A DNA stretch of 64,000 nt, from NCBI RefSeq assembly GCF_022539505.1, contig NC_061508.1:345539484-345603483 (forward strand), given 5' to 3'. Positions within the stretch are counted from its first letter, which is position 1. Every line of letters starts with the position of its first letter. The stretch comes from Lolium rigidum. Taxonomy: Eukaryota; Streptophyta; Magnoliopsida; Poales; Poaceae. The position numbers were made by a program, and so were the translations under genes. This document shows positions 46,782 through 58,262 of the stretch, in pieces. The notes beneath the pieces are model-generated. The model was given only the letters and a program-made list of their open reading frames with translations. It searched no databases and was not told the origin of the DNA.

Positions 46782-47991
46782 CACTAGTAGAAAATGGGGC
46801 TTCCGTCTAGGCCGTTCCACTGCCCAGGCCTTTAGTACCGGTTCCAAAGGACCTTTAGTACCGGTTCGTGACACGAACCGGTACTAAAGGGTAGACCTTT
46901 ACTACCGGTTCGTGCTAAAGGTTTTCCTGCTCCCCACGCACCTCCACACCCCCCCTGTGGATCGCCTTTTTTTGCTTTGTAAAATACAAATGAAAATGAT
47001 AGAAAATTCAAAAACTAAAATGTTTTCAGATTCTTATATGTTATGCAACCTACTATTCGGTGAAATTAAGAAATTCAAATTTTGACTTTTTTTGCAAAAA
47101 AAGTTTGAAAAATGGTAAAACCGTACTAAGTTTTGCATACGACGTCGGAAAAAAACGTATAATATATCAAAATGTTCGTGGGAAAAAGTTACAACCGAAT
47201 TCATCGGGGTTTACTCGGTTAGCCAATTTTTTATTCTCAAAATTCCAAATGAAAATATGAAAGCAGGAACATTTTGGTTTTTTTCCAGAAATTTAGAATT
47301 TTATATATTTTTAATTTTTTAAAAATTAAAATTAATAATTATAAGATTTTTTGAATCCCAGAATATTACTTATTTTTAGCAAATTATAATATTTTCAAAT
47401 TTTCAGGTTTTAGGTTTGGCAAAAAAATATTAAAAATAATTGAAAAAATGAAAAATATTAAAAAGATATTAATTTTATTTATTTAGACAACATTATTATT
47501 ACATTATTACATTTTTTTATTAAAAAAATTATTTGGAATTTAAACAATAAAGAAGTGTGACGTCGACCAACATGTTAATAGGATTGATATGATAGTACTA
47601 TCAACAACATGCGCGCGAAGCACTTGAAAGTGGGACGGAAAGGAACTCGAAAGTTAAGCGTGCTAGTGTTGGACTAGTGTGAGGATGGGTGACCGACCGG
47701 GAAGTTTGACCACGGGTAAGTATTTTGATTAGAGATTAAGTGTAGACTAACGGAAATATTAGAAATTCTGAGAAAAAATAAAAAAAAGGAGTAAAAAATA
47801 ATTAGAAAAAAATGGATAATTTTTTTTAAAGAAATAGCCTTTAGTACCGGTTCATAACACGAACCGGTACCAAAGGTCTCCGGCCCCGCGGGCTCCTCCG
47901 TGCCCATGTGGAGGCACCTTTAGTACCGGTTCCAAAACCGGTACTAAAGGCCCTTTGGAACCGGTACTAAAGGGGGATTTCTCTACTAGTG
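46782..47991. mobile_element. Small non-autonomous CACTA, 1210 bp, with 3-bp TSD
   Basis: Starts CACTAGTAGAAAA and ends CTACTAGTG; GAG flanks both sides (46779-46781, 47992-47994). Both subterminal regions hold several TTTAGTACCGGTTC repeats in both orientations. The AT-rich middle encodes nothing but contains a 5S-rRNA-like stretch at 47641-47710. It sits in the last exon of the host CACTA's second gene. Confidence 0.95.
47641..47710 (+). repeat. 5S rRNA-derived segment with intact internal promoter boxes
   Basis: AGTTAAGCGTGC (47652-47663) and AGGATGGGTGACC (47682-47694) equal box A and box C of plant 5S rRNA genes. The 18-base distance between them also equals that of 5S genes. GAACTCGAAAG before and CGGGAAGT after also resemble 5S. 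The middle and the first half of the rRNA are diverged or absent, so this is not a functional 5S gene. Confidence 0.7.
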
Positions 47992-48219
47992 GAGGAAGTG
48001 GAGAAGGAAAAGGAAGTGGAGAAGGACAAGGAAGTGGCCACGGAAATGGCGAAGGTTGATGTTCGTTGTATGAACTTTGTTGTGCTATTTGGACCATTCT
48101 ATGTATGAACTTTGTTGTTGGAGACTTTGTTGTTGGACTATTGTATGGACGACTTTGTTGTTGTTGATGGAAGACTTTGTTGTTGTTGGACCATTCTATG
48201 TATGGACAATTTCAGCACC

Positions 48220-48608
48220 TTTGCCGTGCAGATGCACACGCCAAAGACACATGCACACGGCAAAGGCACATACATACGGCAAAGGCTGCCATGTTGTGCA
48301 CTGCGCTGCTTTGGCTGTGATGTTGTAGAATCTTTGCCGTGCGGGGTGGAGGGGAAGCGCACGGCAAAGCCCCGTCTTTGCCGTGCGGGTTGAAGGTGTA
48401 GCGCACGGCAAAGATTGCCGCACGGCAAACACCCAAGGCGCACGGCAAAGAATCGCACGGCAAAGCCAATCCACACGGCAACACGGCAAAGACGGCTTTG
48501 TCGACCGGATCGTTGCCGTGCACGCCCGCACGTCAAAGGCTTTGCCGAGCAGATTTTGCCCTTTGCCGTGCCTTTCGGCTGCACGACAACGCCAGTTCTG
48601 CCGTAGTG
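48220..48608. repeat. CACTA subterminal repeats (TTTGCCGTGC) and right terminus
   Basis: About fourteen copies of TTTGCCGTGC or GCACGGCAAAG in both orientations, ending GCCGTAGTG (48608). Such arrays bind the TNPA-type protein in CACTA elements. The two orientations could pair into hairpins. Confidence 0.85.
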
Positions 48609-48721
48609 AGTGAAGTGTATTGATTTCGAGTTCCCAACGATGGTAAGCCAAAATCTTGCAACAAACCAACCTATCAGTCATGCGTGCCGTTTTCGCCGTG
48701 CAACGCAGCACCGTGAACTAA

Positions 48722-50584
48722 CAGCATCCCCACTAGCCCTTCCTAAAGTCCCCTATAGGAGGCCTCTATAGGCCTTGGGAAGTGCGGGCGTCCAAATTCT
48801 TGCCGAGCTGTGGCCTCTGAAAATATTTTTTAGCTGGCGCGGCCTAACTTTGTATCTAGCGTACCCAGATCAAACCAGTAAAAGGGGAGGCTAGCAGAGA
48901 CGCCGCGTGTTGGCGGGAACGATGCTGGAAAAAGCCGCGGGAAACGTCTCCTAGTAGTGGACCCGCCCCGTTAGCCTCGGTGGAGTTGTCTTCCGCCTCG
49001 CGTTCCGTGCCTGCCCGACAAAGGTTGCTCGCCTGCTCGCCTTCCAAGTCGAGTCGCGTCGGCGTTACTGCGCCTGCTCGTCTTCAGCGCCGCCTGCTCG
49101 CCTTCCGCGTCGAGTCGCGTCAGTATTAATGCGCCTGATCGTCTTCAGCACCGCATGCTCGTCTTCAGCGACGCCGTTAATACCCGCCAACGGGCTTCCT
49201 CAGCGATATATAAACCGCCGCGCACCTTCCTCGCCGCGCATTCCACCTCCCCTCTCCTCCTCCAAACCTCCATCGGGTCGTCCTCCACCGGCGCCCCTAG
49301 CCATGGACCACCAAGACGAAGAGAGAGCACGCCGCCCCCGCCAACGGCTTAGGCTAGCGGTTCCTGCACCTCACCGAGGCGCGCGCTACCCCGTCCTGCC
49401 GAACATGCATTGTCCGGGGGGTGGGGGTGGGCGCTCAGCCGCGACAGCCTACCGTCCCCCCCCCCCAGTGCCTACGGGGACCGACCGGACCGTCGGCATC
49501 TACGACCACTACTAGGACGACCTCACGGCGGAGGAGCGGAACGACCCGTAGTGGTCGCAGGACAACGTCGACGCCTGGACGGTGTTCTTCTTCCGATAGC
49601 GCGCCCATCGCCTCGCCGCCTACAACGGCAACGACGACCTGCCGTCCAACTACAACATCACTGGACGACGGCGGTGGTGGAGTGCGCCCGGGAGGACCCT
49701 CGCGTGGGTCCTCCGCTACATCGCCGACGGCAACAACCCGCTGCTGCAGATGCCACCACGGCACTTGCAGCAAGCGGCACCGCAAGGCAACGACGGCCAA
49801 TGGGCGGCGCGCCGATCGTCCACCTCCTCGTCGAGGTACTCGCCTTACAACTCACCGTCACCAAGGTTCCTGGCGACGGTGAAGGACGAGCCAGTGGAGG
49901 CTGCTCCCTCTCGCAGCCGACGCCATGGCGGTCGCGGCGGCGCCCTCGTCATCCGTGAGCCCTCTCCTCCGCGCCAGCGCGAGTGGACGCCACCGCCGGA
50001 ATACAAGGTGGTGGCCTCCATCGTCAAGGCGGACGACGACCCCGAGGAGTTCCCTAGGCTGCGCCAAGCTCAGCTGGAGTCCTTTGCGGCGACCGAGGAG
50101 TTCGCCGAGGCGTGGAGCGCGGCATACTGCCGACGCGAGAAGGAGGAGCGCCGCCGTCGCCTCGGCCTCGTCATCAACCTCAACGACGACGAGGCTGACT
50201 CGTCCAATAGGCCGCGCGGGAGGCGCGACGACGTCGGCCAGGGGTGCAACCCCTACCTCCCATAGACGAAGGAGGAGGAGCCCGACGACGGCGAGGACTA
50301 CGCGGCGACGATGTACCACCGCCTAGGGCTAGCGCGTGGCGGTGGTAGTTGCTAGTTTTTTTTAATCTATGTTTTATATTTGTATTCGGCCAAATATGGC
50401 CGAACTATCAATGAATTTACTTTTTCTTCAAATTTTGTTATGTTTCGAAATTTTAATTATTTTTTATAGGAGCTGCGACTACTGGCAGCAGCCCGGACCC
50501 TATTTTAGTTTACCGCCGGTGCCCCCATATAGGCCCTAAAATGGTTGCGCCAGAGTCCATATAGGGGGCCGAGTGAAGATTCTC
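48722..50584. mobile_element. Harbinger-like element, 1863 bp
   Basis: CAGCATCCCCACTAGCC at the left and (reverse complement of the right) GAGAATCTTCACTCGGCC are inverted repeats. TAA lies on both sides (48719-48721, 50585-50587). GCCCCCTATA-type motifs recur near both ends. It encloses one broken reading frame. Confidence 0.75.
49303..50355 (+). pseudogene. Accessory ORF of the Harbinger-like element, with TAG stops
   Basis: One frame from MDHQDEERARRPRQRLRLA to RLGLARGGGSC is interrupted by TAG codons near 49513, 49549, 49597 and 50263, in contexts where Trp would be expected. The middle part has RQREWTPPPEYKVVASIVKA and acidic/basic alternations, ending EEEPDDGEDYAATMYHRLGL. Such proteins are found repeatedly in Triticeae transposons; their function is not known to me. 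Confidence 0.6.
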
Positions 50585-50675
50585 TAATGGTGTATAGTAT
50601 TTGTGCGTATGTCTTTTCATATCTACGAGGCTATCTTTCCCGAATGCGTTCCATACCGCCTCTATTCGTATCTTA

Positions 50676-51495
50676 GAGCATCTCCACTGGCGGCCTCGAT
50701 AGCGTTTTGGGGGCTGGCGTGGTTTTTGAGCTCGCACCGGTGCGCCCCAAATGGCGCCGGCTATTTTTCGAGCCGAATAGAATCACCGGCATCCCCGTGC
50801 CGGCTACTTGGCCAAGGGCGCGAATCGGGCGCGCCGACACCTCGCGGCACGATGGTTTTCGCGGGTCGGGTGCTTTTTCAGCGAGAGGACCCGACGGTTC
50901 GCATCGGCCGCGACGTGGGAAGGTTGGTCGTTGGTGTTTAATGGTCTCCCGTGCGGAAACCGAGACGGCCACGAGGGCAGCGACTGGCCACGCGGCGTCC
51001 AGTCGCCTACGCCGCCGTAAATGCGGGTAGTTTCCACCACTATATAGTACGTACGCCGTCCACCACCGTGGTGCTATCCTCTCATCTCCACCACCGCCGC
51101 CGCTCCATTCTCTCCTCTCCACCTCAAAAATGATGCGCCGTCTGAAGACAACGTACTCCATGCTTGGCCTCAACGGCCGCGCTCTGCCTCCACCACCACC
51201 GCATCCGGAGCCGCAGCCCGACGCGGAGTACAGTTCCGACGACGGCGAGGACCCACGGTTTGTGGTGTGGCATGAGGCCTACGTTGCAGACGCCGAAGCT
51301 AAGGCGGCGCAGTGGGGCGAGCAGCCGCATTCCCCCGCTGACCCGAAGCAGGCGGTGATCCTAGCATCGTGTAACGCGCAACGCTTCCAGAGGTTGAAGG
51401 AGGAGCAACGGGAGTTCGTCAACGATGCGAACCTCGAGCACTGTCGTTGCCTAATCGACGGTACCTCGGAGGAGGGATCCTCACGAGGGGGAGAA
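50676..51495. mobile_element. Harbinger-like element, right end lost
   Basis: TTA (50673-50675) precedes GAGCATCTCCACTGGCGGCC, a typical Harbinger start, but no matching right end follows. An LTR-type sequence takes over near 51495. It includes the reading frame at 51130. Confidence 0.65.
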
Positions 51496-51573
51496 GAAGT
51501 AGGGGCCATAGGGCGGAGTGCACACGGGACGGTGGTACGCGAGTTACCCAGCTTCGGAACACCTGCACGATGA
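51130..51573 (+). pseudogene. Harbinger-associated ORF, 3' end replaced
   Basis: The 147 codons start MMRRLKTTYSMLGLNGRALP and continue with a Pro-rich and acidic stretch, then a helical part rich in Ala, Glu and Gln (AYVADAEAKAAQWGEQPHSP). After about 51490 the frame runs into LTR sequence, so the C-terminus is foreign. No enzymatic motif. Confidence 0.5.
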
Positions 51574-52460
51574 CGAGGGCCTACCGCTGCTTGTCCGGAA
51601 TTATCCGGGCGCTTTCGCGTTGTTACAATGAGTTGTGGTTGTGCCTCTAGGGCTCCCGGGATCCGGCTTATAAAGGCGCACGGATCTAGGGTTTACATGG
51701 AGAGTCCTAGCCGGATTACAGATAGCCTAGCTACGGTACAATATCTTGCCGTGCACGTCACGGATCCGCCTTCCATATATGTCGTACTGGATCCGGGTTC
51801 CACATGGGCCTCCACGGATCCGGGTTACTCCTATGTCGGTACGGATCCGGCCTGCTGATCCCGGGCTGGACTTCTTCCTTCATGATCAACAGCAACTGGG
51901 CCGCCCGATGGGCCACATGCCTCATCACCGTCGGTGGGCCACCCGGGCTTGCCGGATCTAGGCACTGTCGATGGTACACCTATGAAGTATACCCACAACA
52001 GTAGCCCCCAGAGTTCTCCGAGTTTCACCTGCAGTTTCCGCCTTGCTGATCCAACAATCTCCGGCAGACGTTGGTAACGCGGAGAAACTTGAAGAGCTCC
52101 AACTTTGCATTTTCTTATTTTTCCAACTTAAAGCCGGAAAATGCTCCCATCTCGCGGGACTTCATCCATCGACGTTCAAAAGAACATTTCCGGGTTACTC
52201 CCCGCTCGAATAAGAGACAAATTATATCCGGAATCTTTAAAAGACTCAAACGGCTTCGGAAATCCTTCATCTTCAGATCATACTCAACAACGGAAGTTCC
52301 ATATTTCCCGCGCACAACTTCCTTATTTCCCGCGCTAAATTTTCGCAGATGCAAATCTTCAGCCGGAATTTTCGGGAGTGCATGGTTAAATTACCTCCAC
52401 GTCGTTTTACCGCATTTGACCTAAACACGTGTCATCCATCCAACGGCGCGACCGTTCGGT
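51496..52460. mobile_element. LTR-type retrotransposon fragment
   Basis: GGCTTATAAAGGCGCACGGA (51664) with TATAAA and the phrase ACAGTAGCCCCCAGAG (51998) are familiar from Triticeae LTR retrotransposons, probably Gypsy type. Neither a partner LTR nor a target duplication is visible. It is cut on the left by the join at about 51495 and on the right by the Copia element at 52461. Three GGATCCG(G)-containing variants of one phrase lie at 51765-51855. Confidence 0.5.
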
Positions 52461-54247
52461 TGAAGGAGATATGCCCTAGAGGCAATAATAAAGTGGTTAT
52501 TATTTATATCTTTATGTTTATGATAAATGTTTATATATCATGCTATAATTGTATTAACCGAAACATTAGTACATGTGTGATATGTAGACAAACAAGAAGT
52601 CCCTAGTATGCCTCTTAAACTAGCTTGTTGATTAATGGATGATTAGTTTCATAATCATGAACATTGGATGTTATTAATAACAAGGTTATGTCATTGTATG
52701 AATGATATAATGGACACACCCAATTAAGCGTAGCATAAGATCTCGTCATTAAGTTATTTGCTATAAGCTTTCGATACATAGTTACCTAGTCCTTATGACC
52801 ATGAGATCATGTAAATCACTAATACCGGAAAGGTACTTTGATTACACCAAACACCACTGCGTAAATGGGTGGCTATAAAGGTGGGATTAAGTATCCGGAA
52901 AGTATGAGTTGAGGCATATGGATCAACAGTGGGATTTGTCCATCCCAATGACGGATAGATATACTCTGGGCCCTCTCGGTGGAATGTCGTCTAATGTCTT
53001 GCAAGCATATGAATAAGTTCATAAGAGACCACATACCACGGTACGAGTAAAGAGTACTTGTCAAGAGACGAGGTTGAACAAGGTATAGTGTGATACCGAA
53101 GATCAAACCTCGGACAAGTAAAATATCGCGAGACAAAGGGAATTGATATTGTATGTGAATGGTTCATTCGATCACTAAAGTCATCGTTGAATATGTGGGA
53201 GCCATTATGGATCTCCAGATCCCGCTATTGGTTATTGGTCGGAGTGAGTACTCAACCATGTCCGCATAGTTCACGAACCGTAGGGTGACACACTTAAAGT
53301 TGGATGTTGAAATGGTAGTATTTGAATATGGTATGGAGTTCGAATATTTGTTCGGAGTCCCGGATGAGATCCCGGACATCACGAGGAGTTCCGGAATGGT
53401 CCGGAGAATAAGATTCATATATAGGATGTCATTTTATGTGAATAAAAATGTCGCGGAAGGTTCTATGGAAGGTTCTAGAAGGTTCTAGAAAAGTCCGGAA
53501 GAAACCACCAAGGAAGGTGGAGTCCACATGGGACTCCACCTCCATGGCCGGCCAACCCTAGTGGGGGAGGAGTCCCAAGTGGACTCCCCTTAGGGGGCCG
53601 GCCACCCCCACATGGGAGGTGGAACTCCCACCTTGGTGGGAGTCCTAGCTTGGCTAGGTTTCCCCCCTCCTATGGAAGGTTTTTGGTTCGGGTCTTATTC
53701 GAAGACTTGGACACCACCTCTTGGGGTTCCACCTATATAATGAGGGCCAAAGGGGAGGGGGCCGGCCACCTCAAACACCACCAAGGTGGCCGCACCCCTA
53801 TAGTGGCCGGCGCCCCCTCTCCCCAAACCCTAGCCGCCCCGCTCCTCCACTTCCCGCACGCTTAGCGAAGCTCCGCCGGACTTCTCCACCACCACCGACA
53901 CCACGCCGTCGTGCTTGTCGGATTCAAGAGGAGCTACTACTTCCGCTGCCCGCCGGAACGGGGAGGTGGACGTCGTCTTCATCAACAACCGAACGTGTGA
54001 CCGAGTACGGAGGTGCTGCCCGTTCGTGGCGCCGGAAGCGATCGTGATCAAGATCTTCTACGCGCTTTTGCAAGCGGCAAGTGAACGTCTACCGCAGCAA
54101 CAAGAGCCTCATCTTGTAGGCTTTGGAATCTCTTCAAGGGTGAGACTCGATATCCCCTCGTTGCTACCGTCTTCTAGATTGCATCTTGTCTTGGATTGCG
54201 TGTTCGCGGTAGGAAAATTTTTGTTTTCTATGCAACGTTATCCTACA
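52461..54247 (+). repeat. 5' LTR of the second Copia element
   Basis: 1787 bp from TGAAGGAGATATGCCC to TTATCCTACA. The first 850 bases align well with the LTR at 19221; the later part (53290-53880) is a different, subfamily-specific sequence rich in GGAGTCC/GGACTCC. Confidence 0.9.
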
Positions 54248-54248
54248 G

Positions 54249-54260
54249 TGGTATCGAGCC
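54249..54260 (+). other. Primer-binding site of the second Copia, altered
   Basis: TGGTATCGAGCC stands where TGGTATCAGAGCC is expected; CAGAG has become CGAG. Confidence 0.8.
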
Positions 54261-56616
54261 GTGTCTATGCATAGATGGTTGCACGAGTAGAACACAATGG
54301 TTTTGTGGGCGTTGATGCTCTTGTTATCTTTAGTTTGAGTACTTTGCATCTTTGTGGCATAGTGGGATGAAGCGGCTCGGGCTAACTTTACATGACCGCG
54401 TTCATGAGACTTGCTCCTCGTTCGACATGCAACTTGTATTGCATAAGAGGCTTTGCGGGTGTCTGTCTCTCCTACTATAGTGAAGATTCAATTTACTCTT
54501 CTATTGACAACATTAGTATCACCGTTGTGGTTCATGTTCGTAGGTAGATTAGATCTCTCTCGAAAACCCTAAACCACGTAAAATATGCAGACCAAATTAG
54601 AGACGTCTAACTTGTTTTTGCAGGGTTTGGTGATGTGATATGGCCATAATGTGATGATGAATATGTATGAGATGATCATTATTGTATTGTGGCAACCGGC
54701 GGGAGCCTTATGGTTGTCTTTAATTTTCATGTTGAGTAGTATTTCAAAGTAGTTGTAATAGTTGCTACATGAGGTGAACAACCATGAAGACGGCGCCATG
54801 AACCTTGACGCTACGCCGACGATGATGGAGATCATGCCGTTGATGATGGAGATCATGTCCGTGCTTTGGAGATGAAGATCGAAGGCGCAAAGACAAAAGG
54901 GCCATATCATATCACATATGAACTGCATGTGATGTTAATCCTTTATGCATCTTATTTTGCTTAGATCGCGACGGTAGCATTATAAGATGATCCCTCACAT
55001 TAATATCAAGATAATAAAGTGTTCTCCCCTCGTATGCACCGTTGTACGGTTCGTCGTTTCGAAGCATCTCGTGATGATCGGATGTGATCGATTCAACGTT
55101 CATATACAACGGGTGTAAGCCATGTTGCACACGCGGAATACTTGGGTTTGCTTGACGAGCCTAGCATGTACGGACATGGCCTCGGGACAACGGAAACCGA
55201 AAGGTTGAACACGAGTCATATGGATGATATGATCAACATGTTGATGTTCACCATTGAAGCTACATCATCTCACGTGATGATCGGTTTTGGTGTAGTAGAT
55301 TTGGATCGTGTACCACTTAACAACTATGAGGGATGTTGTATTAAGTGGGAGTTCATTAGTAATTAGATTAAAACATGAACTAATTATCATAAACATAGTC
55401 CGAGTAGTATTTTGAATTAATTTTGTAGTATTGGCATCCGTTTACTACTATGCGCTAGTCTTATAATTGAGATAGAAATACTGTTAAAAATCTGACTAGA
55501 AACTTTACGGATTGGTACCGTATTGTTAATGAATCAAGAAATAATTAAGTCCTATTGCAAACTTTTAGTAAAACTCACTTTGTTGATTCAGAGAGCTATG
55601 GTTTCAATTAGTACCTAAAGTTATCTTGTCTCCGTGAAACTTAAAGTTCAAATCTGTTTGAAAAGTAAGGAGCTGAAAATTTAGTTTTCAGAAATAATCA
55701 AGGTACGAGATATATGTGATATTTAAGACCTTATTGCAAGATGATAGAATATAAATTTGGTGAGACTACATAAACTCATAAGTTTTATGGGAATGTACAA
55801 AGGTTGAAGACGCAAGGCGTCCCAATCCTCCAACTATTGGGGCACTAACGATATTCGCATATCCATGAAGTGATTGTCCTTAGTATGCACCGTTGCTAAG
55901 ACTCGTCGTTTCGAAGCATCACGTGATGATCGGGTGTTATAGATTCTACGTGTGCTTCCAACGGGTGCAAGCCAGTTTTGCATATGCGAATACTAAGGTT
56001 TAAACTTTATGAGCCTAGCATGTACAGACATGGTCTCGGAAAGTTATCATGAATTGATGGATAAAATTATGAGTGAAATTGTTCATCGTATTACAAATTT
56101 ACTAATAGTGAAATCTGAAACACTTATCATATGATGATCAACTACAAAGTAAGAACCTCAAGGTTATTGGTATTTGACCAACAAACCTAGAAGTTAATGA
56201 TGTTGAAGTGTTTTCTGAATAATGAGGAAAGCTAAAAGAGAAACTGCAAAAGATATTTTGGCAAAAAGAAAAGAAAAGACTAGAAAGTCTAGCTCAGGTG
56301 TATATAAATGATATACATGTTATGGTTGTATTCCTAGTTAAGTCACACTATGAAATTCTTGGGTATTAGTACTATATTGGTTGGTATGAAGTCTCATACA
56401 AAACAACGCAATACAAGAATACAATGGCCTAAGTGACTGACAAGGAATATGATAGGAATGCACGTCTGGAACAAAATAAAGTGTTATTATGTTCGTTGTT
56501 GGCATTCTATCTAGCCCTTAGAATTTATAATAAAAAAACTTAATAATTGTTATTTTGCTCTGGTCAAATGAAAACAATGAGTTGTTCAAATTATGACATT
56601 ACTCCATGTACGATGG
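54261..56616 (+). other. Leader and decayed internal region of the second Copia
   Basis: No open gene. The segment GTATGCACCGTTG...GTACGGACATGGCCTCGG (about 55033-55190) recurs at about 55889-56040, so part of the leader is duplicated. Around 56230-56350 AAAAGAAAAGAAAAGACTAG and TATATAAATGATATACATGTT are remnants of the gag end and protease border. Confidence 0.6.
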
Positions 56617-56621
56617 ATAAG

Positions 56622-58176
56622 TGATACGTCTCCAACGTATCGATAATTTCTTGTGTTCCATGCCACATTATTGATGTTATCTACATGTTTTATGCACACT
56701 TTATGTCATATTCGTGCATTTTACGGAACTAACCTATTAACAAGATGCCGAAGTGCCGAGTTCATGTTTTCTGCTGTTTTTGGTTTCAGAAATCCTAGTA
56801 ACGAAATATTCTCGGAATCGGACGAAATCAACGCCAAAGTTCCTATTTTCATCGGAAGCATCCGGAACACTCGGGAAGGACCGGAGGGGGCCACGGGGCC
56901 ACCAAACCCTAGGCTGGCGCGGCCAGAGGGGGGGCCGCGCCGCCCTATGGTGTGGCCCCCCTGTCAGCCCTCCTGCGCCGCCTCTTCGCCTATAAGAAGC
57001 CCCTGGATCAGAAAACCCGATACCAATTGACGAAACCCACAGAAACCTGCCAGAGCCGCCGCCATCGCGAAGCCAAGATCTGGGGGACAGGATCTCTGTT
57101 CCGGCACGGCTGCCGGAGCGGGGAAGTGCCCCCGGAAGGCTTCTCCATCGACACCGCTGCCATCTCCACCGCCATCTTCATCACCGCTGCTGCTCCCATG
57201 AGGAGGGAGTAGTTCTCCATCGAGGCTCGGGGCTGTACCGGTAGCTATGTGGTTAATCTCTCTCCATGTACTTCAATACAATGATCTCATGAGCTGCTTT
57301 ACATGATTGAGATTCATCTGAGTTTTGTATCACTACTATCTATGTGCTACTCTAGTGATGTGTTATTAAAGTAGTTTTATTCCTCCTGCATGTGTGCAAA
57401 GGTGACGATGCGTGCACCGTGTTAGTACTTGGTTTATGCTATGATCATGATCTCTTGTAGATTATGGAGTTAACTATTGCTATGATAATATTGATGTGAT
57501 CTATTCCTCCTACATATGCATGAAGGTGACGGTGTGCATGCTATGCTAGTACTTGGTTTAGTAGCGTTGATCTATCTTACACTAAAGGTTACTTAAACAT
57601 GAGCATTATTGTGGAGCTTGTTAACTCCGGCATTGAGGGTTCGTGTAATCCTACGCAATGTGTTCATCATCCAACAAAAGTGTAGAGTATGCATTTATCT
57701 ATTCTGTTATGTGATCAATGTTGAGAGTGTCCACTAGTGAAAGTGTAATCCCTAGGCCTTGTTCCTAAATACTGCTGAGTTACTACTGCTTGTTTACTAC
57801 TACTTGCGTTACTATCTGCTGAGTTACTACTGCTTGTTACTCGTTTTATTGCGTTACTACTGCTGCAATACCACCACCATCAACTACACGCCAAGCACTT
57901 TTACGCCACCGTTGCTACTGCTCATACTTATTTATACCACCTCGTATTTCACTATCTCTTCGCCGAACTAGTGCACCTATTAGGTGTGTTGGGGACACAA
58001 GAGACTTCTTGCTTTGTGGTTGCGGGGTTGCATGAGAGGGATATCTTTGACCTCTTCCTCCCCGAGTTCGATAAACCTTGGGTATCCACTTAAGGGAAAC
58101 TTGCTGCTGTTCTACAAACCTCTGCTCTTGGAGGCCCAACACTGTCTACGGGAAAGGAGGGGGAACGTAGACATCA
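56622..58176 (+). repeat. 5' LTR of the Gypsy-type element
   Basis: 1555 bp. TATAAGAAG at 56991-56999 is the probable TATA box. Short tandem TTACTACTGCTTG-type repeats lie at 57776-57870. Confidence 0.95.
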
Positions 58177-58186
58177 AGCACTTTTC

Positions 58187-58204
58187 TGGCGCCGTTGCCG
58201 GGGA
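58187..58204 (+). other. Primer-binding site (tRNA-Asp) of the Gypsy-type element
   Basis: TGGCGCCGTTGCCGGGGA, ten bases after the LTR, is complementary to the 3' end of plant tRNA-Asp including CCA, the site used by many grass Gypsy elements. Confidence 0.9.
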
Positions 58205-58262
58205 GGAAAGGTAAAAGGCTCTCATACTACGGTCCCAGGTAAAGTATTTTTCCGGCGCCGTC

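Larger units (their letters stand above)
44162..48059 (+). pseudogene. CACTA second gene (Transposase_24/TNPA-like), spliced, with stops
   Basis: Exons 44162-44655, 44749-44956, 45050-45244, 45325-45498 and later ones to about 46440 follow GT/AG rules. The protein begins MPPRKRKRGFKKKIKAVAEL, then has acidic repeats, the block HFPGIVHLPSG, WKHYNYAEDP, ERVVRHFW, YFKRVEGQE typical of plant En/Spm Ptta-type proteins, and a Gln/Met-rich coiled coil (46048-46190). Premature TAG codons stand where Trp is expected near 45381 (after VIW) and where WVNELAEAQ follows near 45679. The last exon, a Gly-rich tail (GDGGSGEGKGSGEG...), is cut at 46781 by a nested CACTA and resumes at 47995, ending at TGA 48057-48059. 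It would bind the subterminal repeats if active. Confidence 0.8.
42600..48608 (+). mobile_element. CACTA (En/Spm) transposon, 5'-truncated
   Basis: Carries the end of a TNP2-type transposase (42700-43510), a spliced second gene (44162-48059) and a subterminal repeat block (48220-48608) ending in TAGTG, the CACTA inverse. The left CACTA end and most of the transposase are missing; the left boundary is a guess from where similarity begins. A MITE (43582-43951) and a small CACTA (46782-47991) are nested in it. Confidence 0.85.

Noticed and set aside
47641..47710. Functional 5S rRNA gene
   Set aside because: Only the internal promoter half is recognisable; the remainder of the rRNA does not align.
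48220..48608. Regularly repeated GCACGGCAAAG, resembling a CRISPR-like array
   Set aside because: Units occur in both orientations with irregular spacing next to a TAGTG end in a plant genome: CACTA subterminal repeats.
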